64,000 bases of DNA, from the NCBI GenBank assembly GCA_040954595.2, contig CM082586.2, forward strand, positions 6,758,001 through 6,822,000, written 5' to 3'. The notes beneath the pieces are model-generated. The model was not told the origin of the DNA, searched no databases, and worked only from the letters and a program-made list of their open reading frames with translations. Both the position numbers and the translations under genes were made by a program. The DNA comes from Balanoglossus misakiensis. Its lineage: Eukaryota > Hemichordata. Shown here in pieces: positions 26,201-40,031 of the stretch (position 1 is the first letter of the stretch; each line of letters begins with the position of its first letter).

Positions 26201-29200
26201 ACCAAATTTGAAAAATTCCCAAAGTCGAAAAATGGTCGATTTTTCGCGATTTTCGTGAGCTATAACCCATGGTTTTTATCAAAAAATCACCAAATTTTGA
26301 AAATTCCCAAAGTCGAAAAATGGTCGATTTTTCGCGATTTTCGTGAGCTATAACCCATGGTTTTTATCAAAAAATCACCAAATTTTGAAAATTCCCAAAG
26401 TCGAAAAATGGTCGATTTTTCGCGATTTTCGTGAGCTATAACCCATGGTTTTTATCAAAAAATCACCAAATTTTGAAAATTCCAAAGTCGAAAAATGGTC
26501 GATTTTTCGCGATTTTCGTGAGCTATAACCCATGGTTTTTATCAAAAAAATCACCAAATTTTGAAAATTCCCAAAGTCGAAAAATGGTCGATTTTTCGCG
26601 ATTTTCGTGAGCTATAACCCATGGTTTTTATCAAAAATCACCAAATTTTGAAAATTCCCAAAGTCGAAAAATGGTCGATTTTTCGCGATTTTCGTGAGCT
26701 ATAACCCATGGTTTTTATCAAAAATCACCAAATTTTGAAAATTCCCAAAGTCGAAAAATGGTCGATTTTTCGCGATTTTCGTGAGCTATAACCCATGGTT
26801 TTTATCAAAAAATCACCAAATTTTGAAAATTCCCAAAGTCGAAAAATGGTCGATTTTTCGCGATTTTCGTGAGCTATAACCCATGGTTTTTATCAAAAAA
26901 TCACCAAATTTTGAAAATTCCCAAAGTCGAAAAATGGTCGATTTTTCGCGATTTTCGTGAGCTATAACCCATGGTTTTTATCAAAAAATCACCAAATTTT
27001 GAAAATTCCCAAAGTCGAAAAATGGTCGATTTTTCGCGATTTTCGTGAGCTATAACCCATGGTTTTTATCAAAAAATCACCAAATTTTGAAAATTCCCAA
27101 AGTCGAAAAATGGTCGATTTTCGTGAGCTATAACCATGGTTTTTATCAAAAATCACCAAATTTTGAAAATTCCCAAAGTCGAAAAATGGTCGATTTTTCG
27201 CGATTTTCGTGAGCTATAACCCATGGTTTTTATCAAAAATTCACCAAATTTTGAAAATTCCCAAAGTCGAAAAATGGTCGATTTTTCGCGATTTTCGTGA
27301 GCTATAACCCATGGTTTTTATCAAAAAATCACCAAATTTTGAAAATTCCCAAAGTCGAAAATGGTCGATTTTTCGCGATTTTCGTGAGCTATAACCCATG
27401 GTTTTTATCAAAAAATCACCAAATTTTGAAAATTCCCAAAGTCGAAAAATGGTCGATTTTTCGCGATTTTCGTGAGCTATAACCCATGGTTTTTATCAAA
27501 AAATCACCAAATTTTGAAAATTCCCAAAGTCGAAAAATGGTCGATTTTTCGCGATTTTCGTGAGCTATAACCCATGGTTTTTATCAAAAAATCACCAAAT
27601 TTTGAAAATTCCCAAAGTCGAAAAATGGTCGATTTTTCGCGATTTTCGTGAGCTATAACCCATGGTTTTTATCAAAAAATCACCAAATTTTGAAAATTCC
27701 CAAAGTCGAAAAATGGTCGATTTTTCGCGATTTTCGTGAGCTATAACCCATGGTTTTTATCAAAAATCACCAAATTTTGAAAATTCCCAAAGTCGAAAAA
27801 TGGTCGATTTTTCGCGATTTTCGTGAGCTATAACCCATGGTTTTTATCAAAAATCACCAAATTTTGAAAATTCCCAAAGTCGAAAAATGGTCGATTTTTC
27901 GCGATTTTCGTGAGCTATAACCCATGGTTTTTATCAAAAAATCACCAAATTTTGAAAATTCCCAAAGTCGAAAAATGGTCGATTTTTCGCGATTTTCGTG
28001 AGCTATAACCCATGGTTTTTATCAAAAAATCACCAAATTTTGAAAATTCCCAAAGTCGAAAAATGGTCGATTTTTCGCGATTTTCGTGAGCTATAACCCA
28101 TGGTTTTTATCAAAAAATCACCAAATTTTGAAAATTCCCAAAGTCGAAAAATGGTCGATTTTCCGCGATTTTCGTGAGCTATAACCCATGGTTTTTATCA
28201 AAAAATCACCAAATTTTGAAAATTCCCAAAGTCGAAAAATGGTCGATTTTTCGCGATTTTCGTGAGCTATAACCCATGGTTTTTATCAAAAATTCACCAA
28301 ATTTTGAAAATTCCCAAAGTCGAAAAATGGTCGATTTTCGCGATTTTCGTGAGCTATAACCCATGGTTTTTATCAAAAAATCACCAAATTTTGAAAATTC
28401 CAAAGTCGAAAAATGGTCGATTGTTCGCGATTTTCGTGAGCTATAACCCATGGTTTTTATCAAAAAATCACCAAATTTTGAAAATTCCCAAAGTCGAAAA
28501 AATGGTCGATTTTTCGCGATTTTCGTGAGCTATAACCCATGGTTTTTATCAAAAAATCACCAAATTTTGAAAATTCCCAAAGTCGAAAAATGGTCGATTT
28601 TTCGCGATTTTCGTGAGCTATAACCCATGGTTTTTATCAAAAAATCACCAAATTTTGAAAATTCCCAAAGTCGAAAAATGGTCGATTTTTCGCGATTTTC
28701 GTGAGCTATAACCCATGGTTTTTATCAAAAAATCACCAAATTTTGAAAATTCCCAAAGTCGAAAAATGGTCGATTTTCGCGATTTTCGTGAGCTATAACC
28801 CATGGTTTTATCAAAAATCACCAAATTTTGAAAATTCCCAAAGTCGAAAAATGGTCGATTTTTCGCGATTTTCGTGAGCTATAACCCATGGTTTTTATCA
28901 AAAAATCACCAAATTTTGAAAATTCCCAAAGTCGAAAAATGGTCGATTTTTCGCGATTTTCGTGAGCTATAACCCATGGTTTTTATCAAAAAATCACCAA
29001 ATTTTGAAAATTCCCAAAGTCGAAAAATGGTCGATTTTTCGCGATTTTCGTGAGCTATTACCCATGGTTTTTATCAAAAAATCACCAAATTTTGAAAATT
29101 CCCAAAGTCGAAAAATGGTCGATTTTTCGCGATTTTCGTGAGCTATAACCCATGGTTTTTATCAAAAAATCACCAAATTTTGAAAATTCCCAAAGTCGAA

Positions 29201-31236
29201 AAATGGTCGATTTTTCGCGATTTTCGTGAGCTATAACCCATGGTTTTTATCAAAAAAATCACCAAATTTTTAAAATTCCCAAAGTCGAAAAATGGTCGAT
29301 TTTTCGCGATTTTCGTGAGCTATAACCCATGGTTTTTATCAAAAAATCACCAAATTTTGAAAATTCCCAAAGTCGAAAAATGGTCGATTTTTCGCGATTT
29401 TCGTGAGCTATAACCCATGGTTTTTATCAAAAATCACCAAATTTTGAAAATTCCCAAAGTCGAAAAATGGTCGATTTTCGCGATTTTCGTGAGCTATAAC
29501 CCAATGGTTTTTATCAAAAATTCACCAAATTTTTGAAAATTCCCAAAGTCGAAAAATGGTCGATTTTTCGCGATTTTCGTGAGCTATAACCCATGGTTTT
29601 TATCAAAAAATCACCAAATTTTGAAATTCCCAAAGTCGAAAAATGGTCGATTTTTCGCGATTTTCGTGAGCTATAACCCATGGTTTTTATCAAAAAATCA
29701 CCAAATTTTGAAAATTCCCAAAGTCGAAAAATGGTCGATTTTTCGCGATTTTCGTGAGCTATAACCCATGGTTTTTATCAAAAAATCACCAAATTTTGAA
29801 AATTCCCAAAGTCGAAAAATGGTCGATTTTTCGCGATTTTCGTGAGCTATAACCCATGGTTTTTATCAAAAAATCACCAAATTTTGAAAATTCCCAAAGT
29901 CGAAAAATGGTCGATTTTTCGCGATTTTCGTGAGCTATAACCCATGGTTTTTATCAAAAAATCACCAAATTTTGAAAATTCCCAAAGTCGAAAAATGGTC
30001 GATTTTTCGCGATTTTCGTGAGCTATAACCCATGGTTTTTATCAAAATCACCAAATTTTGAAAATTCCCAAAGTCGAAAAATGGTCGATTTTTCGCGATT
30101 TTCGTGAGCTATAACCCATGGTTTTTATCAAAAAATCACCAAATTTTGAAAATTCCCAAAGTCGAAAAATGGTCGATTTTTCGCGATTTTCGTGAGCTAT
30201 AACCCATGGTTTTTATCAAAAAATCACCAAATTTTGAAAATTCCCAAAGTCGAAAAATGGTCGATTTTTCGCGATTTTCGTGAGCTATAACCCATGGTTT
30301 TTATCAAAAAATCACCAAATTTTGAAAATTCCCAAAGTCGAAAAAATGGTCGATTTTTCGCGATTTTCGTGAGCTATAACCCATGGTTTTTATCAAAAAA
30401 TCACCAAATTTTGAAAATTCCCAAAGTCGAAAAATGGTCGATTTTCCGCGATTTTCGTGAGCTATAACCCATGGTTTTTATCAAAAAATCACCAAATTTT
30501 GAAAATTCCCAAAGTCGAAAAATGGTCGATTTTTCGCCGATTTTCGTGAGCTATAACCCATGGTTTTTATCAAAAAATTCACCAAATTTTGAAAATTCCC
30601 AAAGTCGAAAAATGGTCGATTTTTCGCGATTTTCGTGAGCTATAACCCATGGTTTTTATCAAAAAATCACCAAATTTTGAAAATTCCCAAAGTCGAAAAA
30701 TGGTCGATTGTTCGCGATTTTCGTGAGCTATAACCCATGGTTTTTATCAAAAAATCACCAAATTTTGAAAATTCCCAAAGTCGAAAAATGGTCGATTTTT
30801 CGCGATTTTCGTGAGCTATAACCCATGGTTTTTATCAAAAAATCACCAAATTTGAAAATTCCCAAAGTCGAAAAATGGTCGATTTTTCGCGATTTTCGTG
30901 AGCTATAACCCATGGTTTTTATCAAAAAATCACCAAATTTTGAAAATTTCCCAAAGTCGAAAAATGGTCGATTTTTCGCGATTTTCGTGAGCTATAACCC
31001 ATGGTTTTTATCAAAAAATCACCAAATTTTGAAAATTCCCAAAGTCGAAAAAATGGTCGATTTTTCGCGATTTTCGTGAGCTATAACCCATGGTTTTTAT
31101 CAAAAATCACCAAATTTTGAAAATTCCCAAAGTCGAAAAATGGTCGATTTTTCGCGATTTTCGTGAGCTATAACCCATGGTTTTTATCAAAAAATCACCA
31201 AAATTTTGAAAATTCCCCAAAGTCGAAAATGGTCGA
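11291..31236. repeat. Main 88-bp satellite array, left arm, about 226 copies
   Basis: Head-to-tail monomers of 88 bp that begin CCCATGGTTTTTATCAAAAA, pass through CACCAAATTTTGAAAATTCC and GTCGAAAAATGGTCGATTTT, and end CGTGAGCTATAA. Most copies are identical or differ by one base. Recurrent variants include an 89-bp form (GAGCTAATAACCC), TTTATATC for TTTTTATC, and GATTTACGTG for GATTTTCGTG. Each monomer has two dyads: CGAAAAAT/ATTTTTCG with a five-base loop, and AATTTT-G-AAAATT. Single-base indels become frequent after about 25.6 kb. No gene or spacer interrupts it. The peptide repeat MSYNPWFLSKNHQ that it encodes in some frames is a by-product. Confidence 0.97.
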
Positions 31237-31336
31237 NNNNNNNNNNNNNNNNNNNNNNNNNNNNNNNNNNNNNNNNNNNNNNNNNNNNNNNNNNNNNNNN
31301 NNNNNNNNNNNNNNNNNNNNNNNNNNNNNNNNNNNN
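31237..31336. other. Assembly gap of 100 N
   Basis: Exactly 100 Ns, a conventional length for a gap of unknown size. It lies inside the satellite, precisely where the monomer orientation reverses. Confidence 0.99.
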
Positions 31337-34300
31337 CAAATTTGTGATTTTTTGATAAAAACCATGGGTTATAGCTCACGCAAATCGCGAAAAATCGACC
31401 ATTTCGACTTTGGATTTTCAAAACTTTGGTGATTTTTTTGATAAAAACCATGTTAGAGCTCAAGAAAATCGCAAAAATCTACCATTTTTCGAACTTTGGG
31501 ATTTCAAATTGGTGATTTTTGAGTAAAAACCATGGTTATAGCTCCTGAAAACGCGAAGATTCGACCATTTTTCGACTTTGGAATTTTTCAAAATTTGGTG
31601 ATTTTTTGATAAAAACCATGGGTTATAGCTCGAAATCGCGAAAAATCGACCATTTTTCGACTTTGGGAATTTTCAAAATTTGGTGATTTTTTGATAAAAA
31701 CCAAGGGTTATAGCTCACGAAAATCGCGAAAAATCGACCCATTTTCGACTTTGGGAATTTTCAAAATTTGGTGATTTTTTGATAAAAACCATGGGTTATA
31801 GCTCACGAAAATCGCGAAAAATCGACCATTTTTCGACTTGGGAATTTTCAAAATTTGGTGATTTTTTGATAAAAACCATGGTTATAGCTCACGAAATCGC
31901 GAAAAATCGACCATTTTTCGACTTTGGAATTTTCAAAATTTGGTGATTTTTGATAAAACCATGGGTTATAGCTCACGAAAATCGCGAAAAATCGACCATT
32001 TTTCGACTTTGGGAATTTTCAAAATTTGGTGATTTTTTGATAAAAACCATGGGTTATAGCTCACGAAAATCGCGAAAAATCGACCATTTTTCGACTTTGG
32101 GAATTTTCAAAATTTTGGTGATTTTTTGATAAAAACCATGGGTTATAGCTCACGAAAATCGCGAAAAATCGACCCATTTTTCGACTTTGGGAATTTTCCA
32201 AAATTTGGTGATTTTTTGATAAAAACCATGGGTTATAGCTCACGAAAATCGCGAAAAATCGACCATTTTTCGACTTTGGGAATTTTCAAAATTTGGTGAT
32301 TTTTTGATAAAAACCATGGGTTATAGCTCACGAAAATCGCGAAAAATCGACCATTTTTCGACTTTGGGAATTTTCAAAATTTTGGTGATTTTTTGATAAA
32401 AACCATGGGTTATAGCTCACGAAAATCGCGAAAAATCGACCATTTTTCGACTTTGGGAATTTTCAAAATTTGGTGATTTTTTGATAAAAACCATGGGTTA
32501 TAGCTCACGAAATCGCGAAAAATCGACCATTTTTCGACTTTGGGAATTTTCAAAAATTTGGGTGATTTTTTGATAAAAACCATGGGTTATAGCTCACGAA
32601 AATCGCGAAAAATCGACCATTTTTCGACTTTGGGAATTTTCAAAATTTGGTGATTTTTTGATAAAAACCATGGGTTATAGCTCACGAAAATCGCGAAAAA
32701 TCGACCATTTTTCGACTTTGGGAATTTCAAAATTTGGTGATTTTTTGATAAAAACCATGGGTTATAGCTCACGAAAATCGCGAAAAATCGACCATTTTTC
32801 GACTTTGGGAATTTTCAAAATTTGGTGATTTTTTGATAAAAACCATGGGTTATAGCTCACGAAAATCGCGAAAAATCGACCATTTTTCGACTTTGGGAAT
32901 TTCAAAATTTTGTGATTTTTTGATAAAAACCATGGGTTATAGCTCACGAAAATCGCGAAAAATCGACCATTTTTCGACTTTGGGGAATTTTCAAAATTTG
33001 GTGATTTTTTGATAAAAACCATGGGTTATAGCTCACGAAAATCGCGAAAAATCGACCATTTTTCGACTTTGGGAATTTTCAAAATTTGGTGATTTTTTGA
33101 TAAAAACCATGGGTTATAGCTCACGAAAATCGCGAAAAATCGACCATTTTTCGACTTTGGGAATTTTCAAAATTTGGTGATTTTTTGATAAAAACCATGG
33201 GTTATAGCTCACGAAAATCGCGAAAAATCGACCATTTTTCGACTTTGGGAATTTCAAAATTTGGTGATTTTTTGATAAAAACCATGGGTTATAGCTCACG
33301 AAAATCGCGAAAAATCGACCATTTTTCGACTTTGGGAATTTTCAAAATTTGGTGATTTTTTGATAAAAACCATGGGTTATAGCTCACGAAAATCGCGAAA
33401 ATCGACCATTTTTCGACTTTGGGAATTTCAAAATTGGTGATTTTTTGATAAAAACCATGGGTTATAGCTCACGAAAATCGCGAAAAATCGACCATTTTTC
33501 GACTTTGGGAATTTTCAAAATTTGGTGATTTTTTGATAAAAACCATGGGTTATAGCTCACGAAAATCGCGAAAAATCGACCATTTTTCGACTTTGGGAAT
33601 TTTCAAAATTTGGTGATTTTTGATAAAAACCATGGGTTATAGCTCACGAAAATCGCGAAAAATCGACCATTTTCGACTTTGGGAATTTTCAAAATTTGGT
33701 GATGTTTTGATAAAAACCATGGGTTATAGCTCACGAAATCGCGAAAAATCGACCATTTTTCGACTTTGGGAATTTTCAAAATTTGGTGATTTTTGATAAA
33801 AACCATGGGTTATAGCTCACGAAAATCGCGAAAAATCGACCATTTTTCGACTTTGGGAATTTTCAAAATTTGGTGATTTTTTGATAAAAACCATGGGTTA
33901 TAGCTCACGAAAATCGCGAAAAATCGACCATTTTTCGACTTTGGGAATTTTCAAAATTTGGTGATTTTTGATAAAAACCATGGGTTATAGCTCACGAAAA
34001 TCGCGAAAAATCGACCATTTTTCGACTTTGGGAATTTTCAAAATTTGGTGATTTTTTGATAAAAACCATGGGTTATAGCTCACGAAATCGCGAAAAATCG
34101 ACCATTTTTCGACTTTGGGAATTTTCAAAATTTGGTGATTTTTTGATAAAAACCATGGGTTATAGCTCACGAAAAATCGCGAAAAATCGACCATTTTTCG
34201 ACTTTGGGAATTTTCAAAATTTGGTGATTTTTTGATAAAAACCATGGGTTATAGCTCACGAAAATCGCGAAAAATCGACCATTTTTCGACTTTGGGAATT

Positions 34301-37300
34301 TTCAAAATTTGGTGATTTTTTGATAAAAACCATGGGTATAGCTCACGAAAATCGCGAAAAATCGACCATTTTTCGACTTTGGGAATTTTCAAAATTTGGT
34401 GATTTTTTGATAAAAACCATGGGTTATAGCTCACGAAAATCGCGAAAAATCGACCATTTTTCGACTTTGGGAATTTTCAAAATTTGGTGATTTTTTGATA
34501 AAAACCATGGGTTATAGCTCACGAAAATCGCGAAAAATCGACCATTTTTCGACTTTGGGAATTTTCAAAATTTGGTGATTTTTTGATAAAAACCATGGGT
34601 TATAGCTCACGAAAATCGCGAAAAATCGACCATTTTTCGACTTTGGGAATTTTCAAAATTTGGTGATGTTTTGATAAAAACCATGGGTTATAGCTCACGA
34701 AAATCGCGAAAAATCGACCATTTTTCGACTTTGGGAATTTTCAAAATTTGGTGATTTTTTGATAAAAACCATGGGTTATAGCTCACGAAAATCGCGAAAA
34801 ATCGACCATTTTTCGACTTTGGGAATTTTCAAAATTTGGTGATTTTTTGATAAAAACCATGGGTTATAGCTCACGAAAATCGCGAAAAATCGACCATTTT
34901 TCGACTTTGGGAATTTTCAAAATTTGGTGATTTTTTGATAAAAACCATGGGTTATAGCTCACGAAAATCGCGAAAAATCGACCATTTTTCGACTTTGGGA
35001 ATTTTCAAAATTTGGTGATTTTTTGATAAAAACCATGGGTTATAGCTCACGAAAATCGCGAAAAATCGACCATTTTTCGACTTTGGGAATTTTCAAAATT
35101 TGGTGATTTTTTGATAAAAACCATGGGTTTATAGCTCACGAAAATCGCGAAAAATCGACCATTTTTTCGACTTTGGGAATTTTCAAAATTTGGTGATTTT
35201 TTGATAAAAACCATGGGTTATAGCTCACGAAAATCCGCGAAAAATCGACCATTTTTCGACTTTGGGAATTTTCAAAATTTGGTGATTTTTTGATAAAAAC
35301 CATGGGTTATAGCTCACGAAAATCGCGAAAAATCGACCATTTTTCGACTTTGGGAATTTTCAAAATTTGGTGATTTTTTGATAAAAACCATGGTTATAGC
35401 TCACGAAAATCGCGAAAAATCGACCATTTTTCGACTTTGGGAATTTTCAAATTTGGTGATTTTTTGATAAAAACCATGGGTTAATAGCTCACGAAAATCG
35501 CGAAAAATCGACCATTTTTTCGACTTTGGGAATTTTCAAAATTTGGTGATTTTTTGATAAAAACCATGGGTTATAGCTCACCGAAAATCGCGAAAATCGA
35601 CCATTTTCGACTTTGGGAATTTTCAAAATTTGGTGATTTTTTGATAAAAACCATGGGTTATAGCTCACGAAAATCGCGAAAAATCGACCATTTTTCGACT
35701 TTGGGAATTTTCAAAATTTGGTGATTTTTTGATAAAAACCATGGGTTATAGCTCACGAAAATCGCGAAAATCGACCATTTTTCGACTTTGGGAATTTTCA
35801 AAATTTGGTGATTTTTTGATAAAAACCATGGGTTATAGCTCACGAAAATCGCGAAAAATCGACCATTTTTCGACTTTGGGAATTTTCAAAATTTGGTGAT
35901 TTTTTGATAAAAACCATGGGTTATAGCTCACGAAAATCGCGAAAAATCGACCATTTTTCGACTTTGGGAATTTTCAAAATTTGGTGATTTTTTGATAAAA
36001 ACCATGGGTTATAGCTCACGAAAATCGCGAAAAATCGACCATTTTTCGACTTTGGGAATTTTCAAAATTTGGTGATTTTTTGATAAAAACCATGGGTTAT
36101 AGCTCACGAAAATCGCGAAAAATCGACCATTTTTCGACTTTGGGAATTTTCAAAATTTGGTGATTTTTTGATAAAAACCATGGGTTATAGCTCACGAAAA
36201 TCGCGAAAATCGACCATTTTTCGACTTTGGGAATTTTCAAAATTTGGTGATTTTTTGATAAAAACCATGGGTTATAGCTCACGAAAATCGCGAAAAATCG
36301 ACCATTTTTCGACTTTGGGAATTTTCAAAATTTGGTGATTTTTTTGATAAAAACCATGGGTTATAGCTCACGAAAATCGCGAAAAATCGACCATTTTTCG
36401 ACTTTGGGAATTTTCAAAATTTGGTGATTTTTTGATAAAAACCATGGGTTATAGCTCACGAAAATCGCGAAAAATCGACCATTTTTCGACTTTGGGAATT
36501 TTCAAAATTTGGTGATTTTTTGATAAAAACCATGGGTTATAGCTCACGAAAATCGCGAAAAATCGACCATTTTTCGACTTTGGGAATTTTCAAAATTTGG
36601 TGATTTTTTGATAAAAACCATGGGTTATAGCTCACGAAAATTCGCGAAAATCGACCATTTTCGACTTTGGGAATTTTCAAAATTTGGTGATTTTTTGATA
36701 AAAACCATGGGTTATAGCTCACGAAAATCGCGAAAAATCGACCATTTTTTCGACTTTGGGAATTTTCAAAATTTGGTGATTTTTGATAAAAACCATGGGT
36801 TATAGCTCACGAAAATCGCGAAAAATCGACCATTTTTCGACTTTGGGAATTTTCAAAATTTGGTGATTTTTTGATAAAAACCATGGGTTATAGCTCACGA
36901 AAATCGCGAAAAATCGACCATTTTTCGACTTTGGGAATTTTCAAAATTTGGTGATTTTTTGATAAAACCATGGGTTATAGCTCACGAAAATCGCGAAAAA
37001 TCGACCATTTTCGACTTTGGGAATTTTCAAAAATTTGGTGATTTTTTGATAAAAACCATGGGTTATAGCTCACGAAAATCGCGAAAAATCGACCATTTTT
37101 CGACTTTGGGAATTTTCAAAATTTGGTGATTTTTTGATAAAACCATGGGTTATAGCTCACGAAATCGCGAAAAATCGACCATTTTCGACTTTGGGAATTT
37201 TCAAAATTTGGTGATTTTTTGATAAAACCATGGGTTATAGCTCACGAAAATCGCGAAAAATCGACCATTTTCGACTTTGGGAATTTTCAAAATTTGGTGA

Positions 37301-39345
37301 TTTTTTGATAAAACCATGGGTTATAGCTCACGAAAATCGCGAAAAATCGACCATTTTTCGACTTTGGGAATTTTCAAAATTTGGTGATTTTTTGATAAAA
37401 ACCATGGGTTATAGCTCACGAAAATCGCGAAAAATCGACCATTTTTCGACTTTGGGAATTTTCAAAATTTGGTGATTTTTTGATAAAAACCATGGGTTAT
37501 AGCTCACGAAAATCGCGAAAAATCGACCATTTTTCGACTTTGGGAATTTTCAAAATTTGGTGATTTTTTGATAAAACCATGGGTTATAGCTCACGAAAAT
37601 CGCGAAAAATCGACCATTTTTCGACTTTGGGGAATTTTCAAAATTTGGTGATTTTTTGATAAAAACCATGGGTTATAGCTCACGAAAATCGCGAAAAATC
37701 GACCATTTTTCGACTTTGGGAATTTTCAAAATTTGGTGATTTTTTGATAAAAACCATGGGTTATAGCTCACGAAATCGCGAAAAATCGACCATTTTTCGA
37801 CTTTGGGAATTTTCAAAATTTGGTGATTTTTTGATAAAAACCATGGGTTATAGCTCACGAAAATCGCGAAAAATCGACCATTTTTCGACTTTGGGAATTT
37901 TCAAAATTTGGTGATTTTTTGATAAAAACCATGGGTTATAGCTCACGAAAATCGCGAAAATCGACCATTTTTCGACTTTGGGAATTTTCAAAATTTGGTG
38001 ATTTTTTGATAAAAACCATGGGTTATAGCTCACGAAAATCGCGAAAATCGACCATTTTTCGACTTTGGGAATTTTCAAAATTTGGTGATTTTTTGATAAA
38101 AACCATGGGTTATAGCTCACGAAAATCGCGAAAAATCGACCATTTTTCGACTTTGGGAATTTTCAAAATTGGTGATTTTTGATAAAAACCATGGGTTATA
38201 GCTCACGAAAATCGCGAAAAATCGACCATTTTTCGACTTTGGGAATTTTCAAAATTTGGTGATTTTTTGATAAAAACCATGGGTTATAGCTCACGAAAAT
38301 CGCGAAAAATCGACCATTTTTCGACTTTGGGAATTTTCAAAATTTGGTGATTTTTTGATAAAAACCATGGGGCTATAGCTCACGAAAATCGCGAAAAATC
38401 GACCATTTTCGACTTTGGGAATTTTCAAAATTGGTGATTTTTTGATAAAAACCATGGGTTATAGCTCACGAAAATCGCGAAAAATCGACCATTTTTCGAC
38501 TTGGGAATTTTCAAAATTTGGTGATTTTTTTGATAAAAACCATGGGTTATAGCTCACGGAAAATCGCGAAAAATCGACCATTTTTCGACTTTGGGAATTT
38601 TCAAAATTTGGTGATTTTTTGATAAAAACCATGGGTTATAGCTCACGAAAATCGCGAAAAATCGACCAGATTTTCGACTTTGGGAATTTTCAAAATTTGG
38701 TGATTTTTTGATAAAAACCATGGGTTATAGCTCACGAAAATCGCGAAAAATCGACCATTTTTCGACTTTGGGAATTTCAAAATTTGGTGATTTTTTGATA
38801 AAAACCATGGGTTATAGCTCACGAAAATCGCGAAAAATCGACCATTTTTCGACTTTGGGAATTTTCAAAATTTGGTGATTTTTTGATAAAAACCATGGGT
38901 TATAGCTCACGAAAATCGCGAAAAATCGACCATTTTTCGACTTTGGGAATTTTCAAAATTTGGTGATTTTTTGATAAAAACCATGGGTTATAGCTCACGA
39001 AAATCGCGAAAAATCGACCATTTTCGACTTTGGGAATTTTCAAAATTTGGTGATTTTTTGATAAAAACCATGGGTTATAGCTCACGAAAATCGCGAAAAA
39101 TCGACCATTTTTCGACTTTGGGAATTTTCAAAATTTGGTGATTTTTTGATAAAAACCATGGGTTATAGCTCACGAAAATCGCGAAAAATCGACCATTTTT
39201 CGACTTTGGGAATTTTCAAAATTTGGTGATTTTTTGATAAAAACCATGGGTTATAGCTCACGAAAATCGCGAAAAATCGACCATTTTTCGACTTTGGGAA
39301 TTTTCAAAATTTGGTGATTTTTTGATAAAAACCATGGGTTATAGC
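31337..39345. repeat. Main 88-bp satellite array, right arm, inverted, about 91 copies
   Basis: Same 88-bp monomer as at 11.3-31.2 kb but reverse-complemented (TTTTTGATAAAAACCATGGG, then TTATAGCTCACGAAAATCGCG). The first kilobase after the gap is ragged, with many one-base indels and diverged copies (for example 31,337-31,640); from about 32 kb copies become uniform. Orientation matches the outlying cluster at 6,985-7,655. Confidence 0.97.
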
Positions 39346-39560
39346 TCACGAAAATCATCCAAAAATGACAATTTTTCGACTTTGCGAATTTTTAATATGT
39401 CTTCATTTTTTGACAAAAATCACTGGGTTAATAAAGGACACATTCTTGAATTCATGAATTTAGGTGATTTTGGAATGTTTTAAAGCAAGTGTTTTATAGC
39501 TCACTCACACTCAAAAAATGAATAATGAATAACGGTGATTTTGGTATTTCAAAGTCATGT
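39346..39560. repeat. Degenerate right edge of the satellite domain
   Basis: The last ordered copy switches to the outer type (ATCATCCAAAAATGACAATT, then TTTCGACTTTGCGAA). Fragments follow, with TATAGCTCACTCACACTC at about 39,494. A near-identical string, TATAGCTCACTCACGCTC, marks the left edge at about 6,784, so both borders keep the same ancestral variant. Confidence 0.8.
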
Positions 39561-39647
39561 GCATTGGTTATGATAGCTTACTGGGTATACACTCAAAACA
39601 AAACGACAAATTGTTATACACGCCCAATTCCTTGATCTCTCGTAAAT

Positions 39648-39653
39648 TTTATT
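39648..39653 (-). terminator. Possible poly(A) signal of the second SLC16-like gene
   Basis: AATAAA on the minus strand, 379 bases beyond the stop at 40,032. Other AT-rich strings lie closer (near 39,870-39,890) but lack the canonical hexamer in this direction. Assignment is by position only. Confidence 0.3.
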
Positions 39654-40031
39654 TTCACAAACACTGAGAACAGATGTACAAAAAGCAATTTGCAATAAAA
39701 TACATATCAAAGTGTACTACAAATATGAAGTAAAGTTTTAATTTCTTGAAACAATGATTTGCCATTCTGGCGTGTAAATAGCCTGAGGTTGTTATTTTTT
39801 TAATCACAATTCTCATTGTTGATTCAATATTTTCCTATTTACGATAATGCATGAATAAAAACGTTTTATCACGTTTATAATAAATATATATTTTTGTGGT
39901 GTTAACTTGGACACAACCGTATACGTTACAGCAGAGATGATTTTTCATTTAAGATGACCTTTGTAGACGTCATTCTGGACACCATGGCAACGTCTCCCCC
40001 CGAACGTTGGATTTTGTCCAGGGACACAATG

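Noticed and set aside
11291-31236. CENP-B box in the satellite monomer
   Set aside because: TTCG occurs, but the required A and CGGG positions of the box are not met in the monomer.
10748-39085. Many open frames of 60-136 codons repeating MSYNPWFLSKNHQILK or its antisense IKTMGYSSRKS
   Set aside because: They arise from the 88-bp satellite read in register on either strand. Each is only 2-3 monomers long, ends wherever an indel shifts the frame, and has no splice or start context.
10745-39420. CRISPR array
   Set aside because: The repeats are contiguous head-to-tail with no unique spacers, and the genome is that of an animal.
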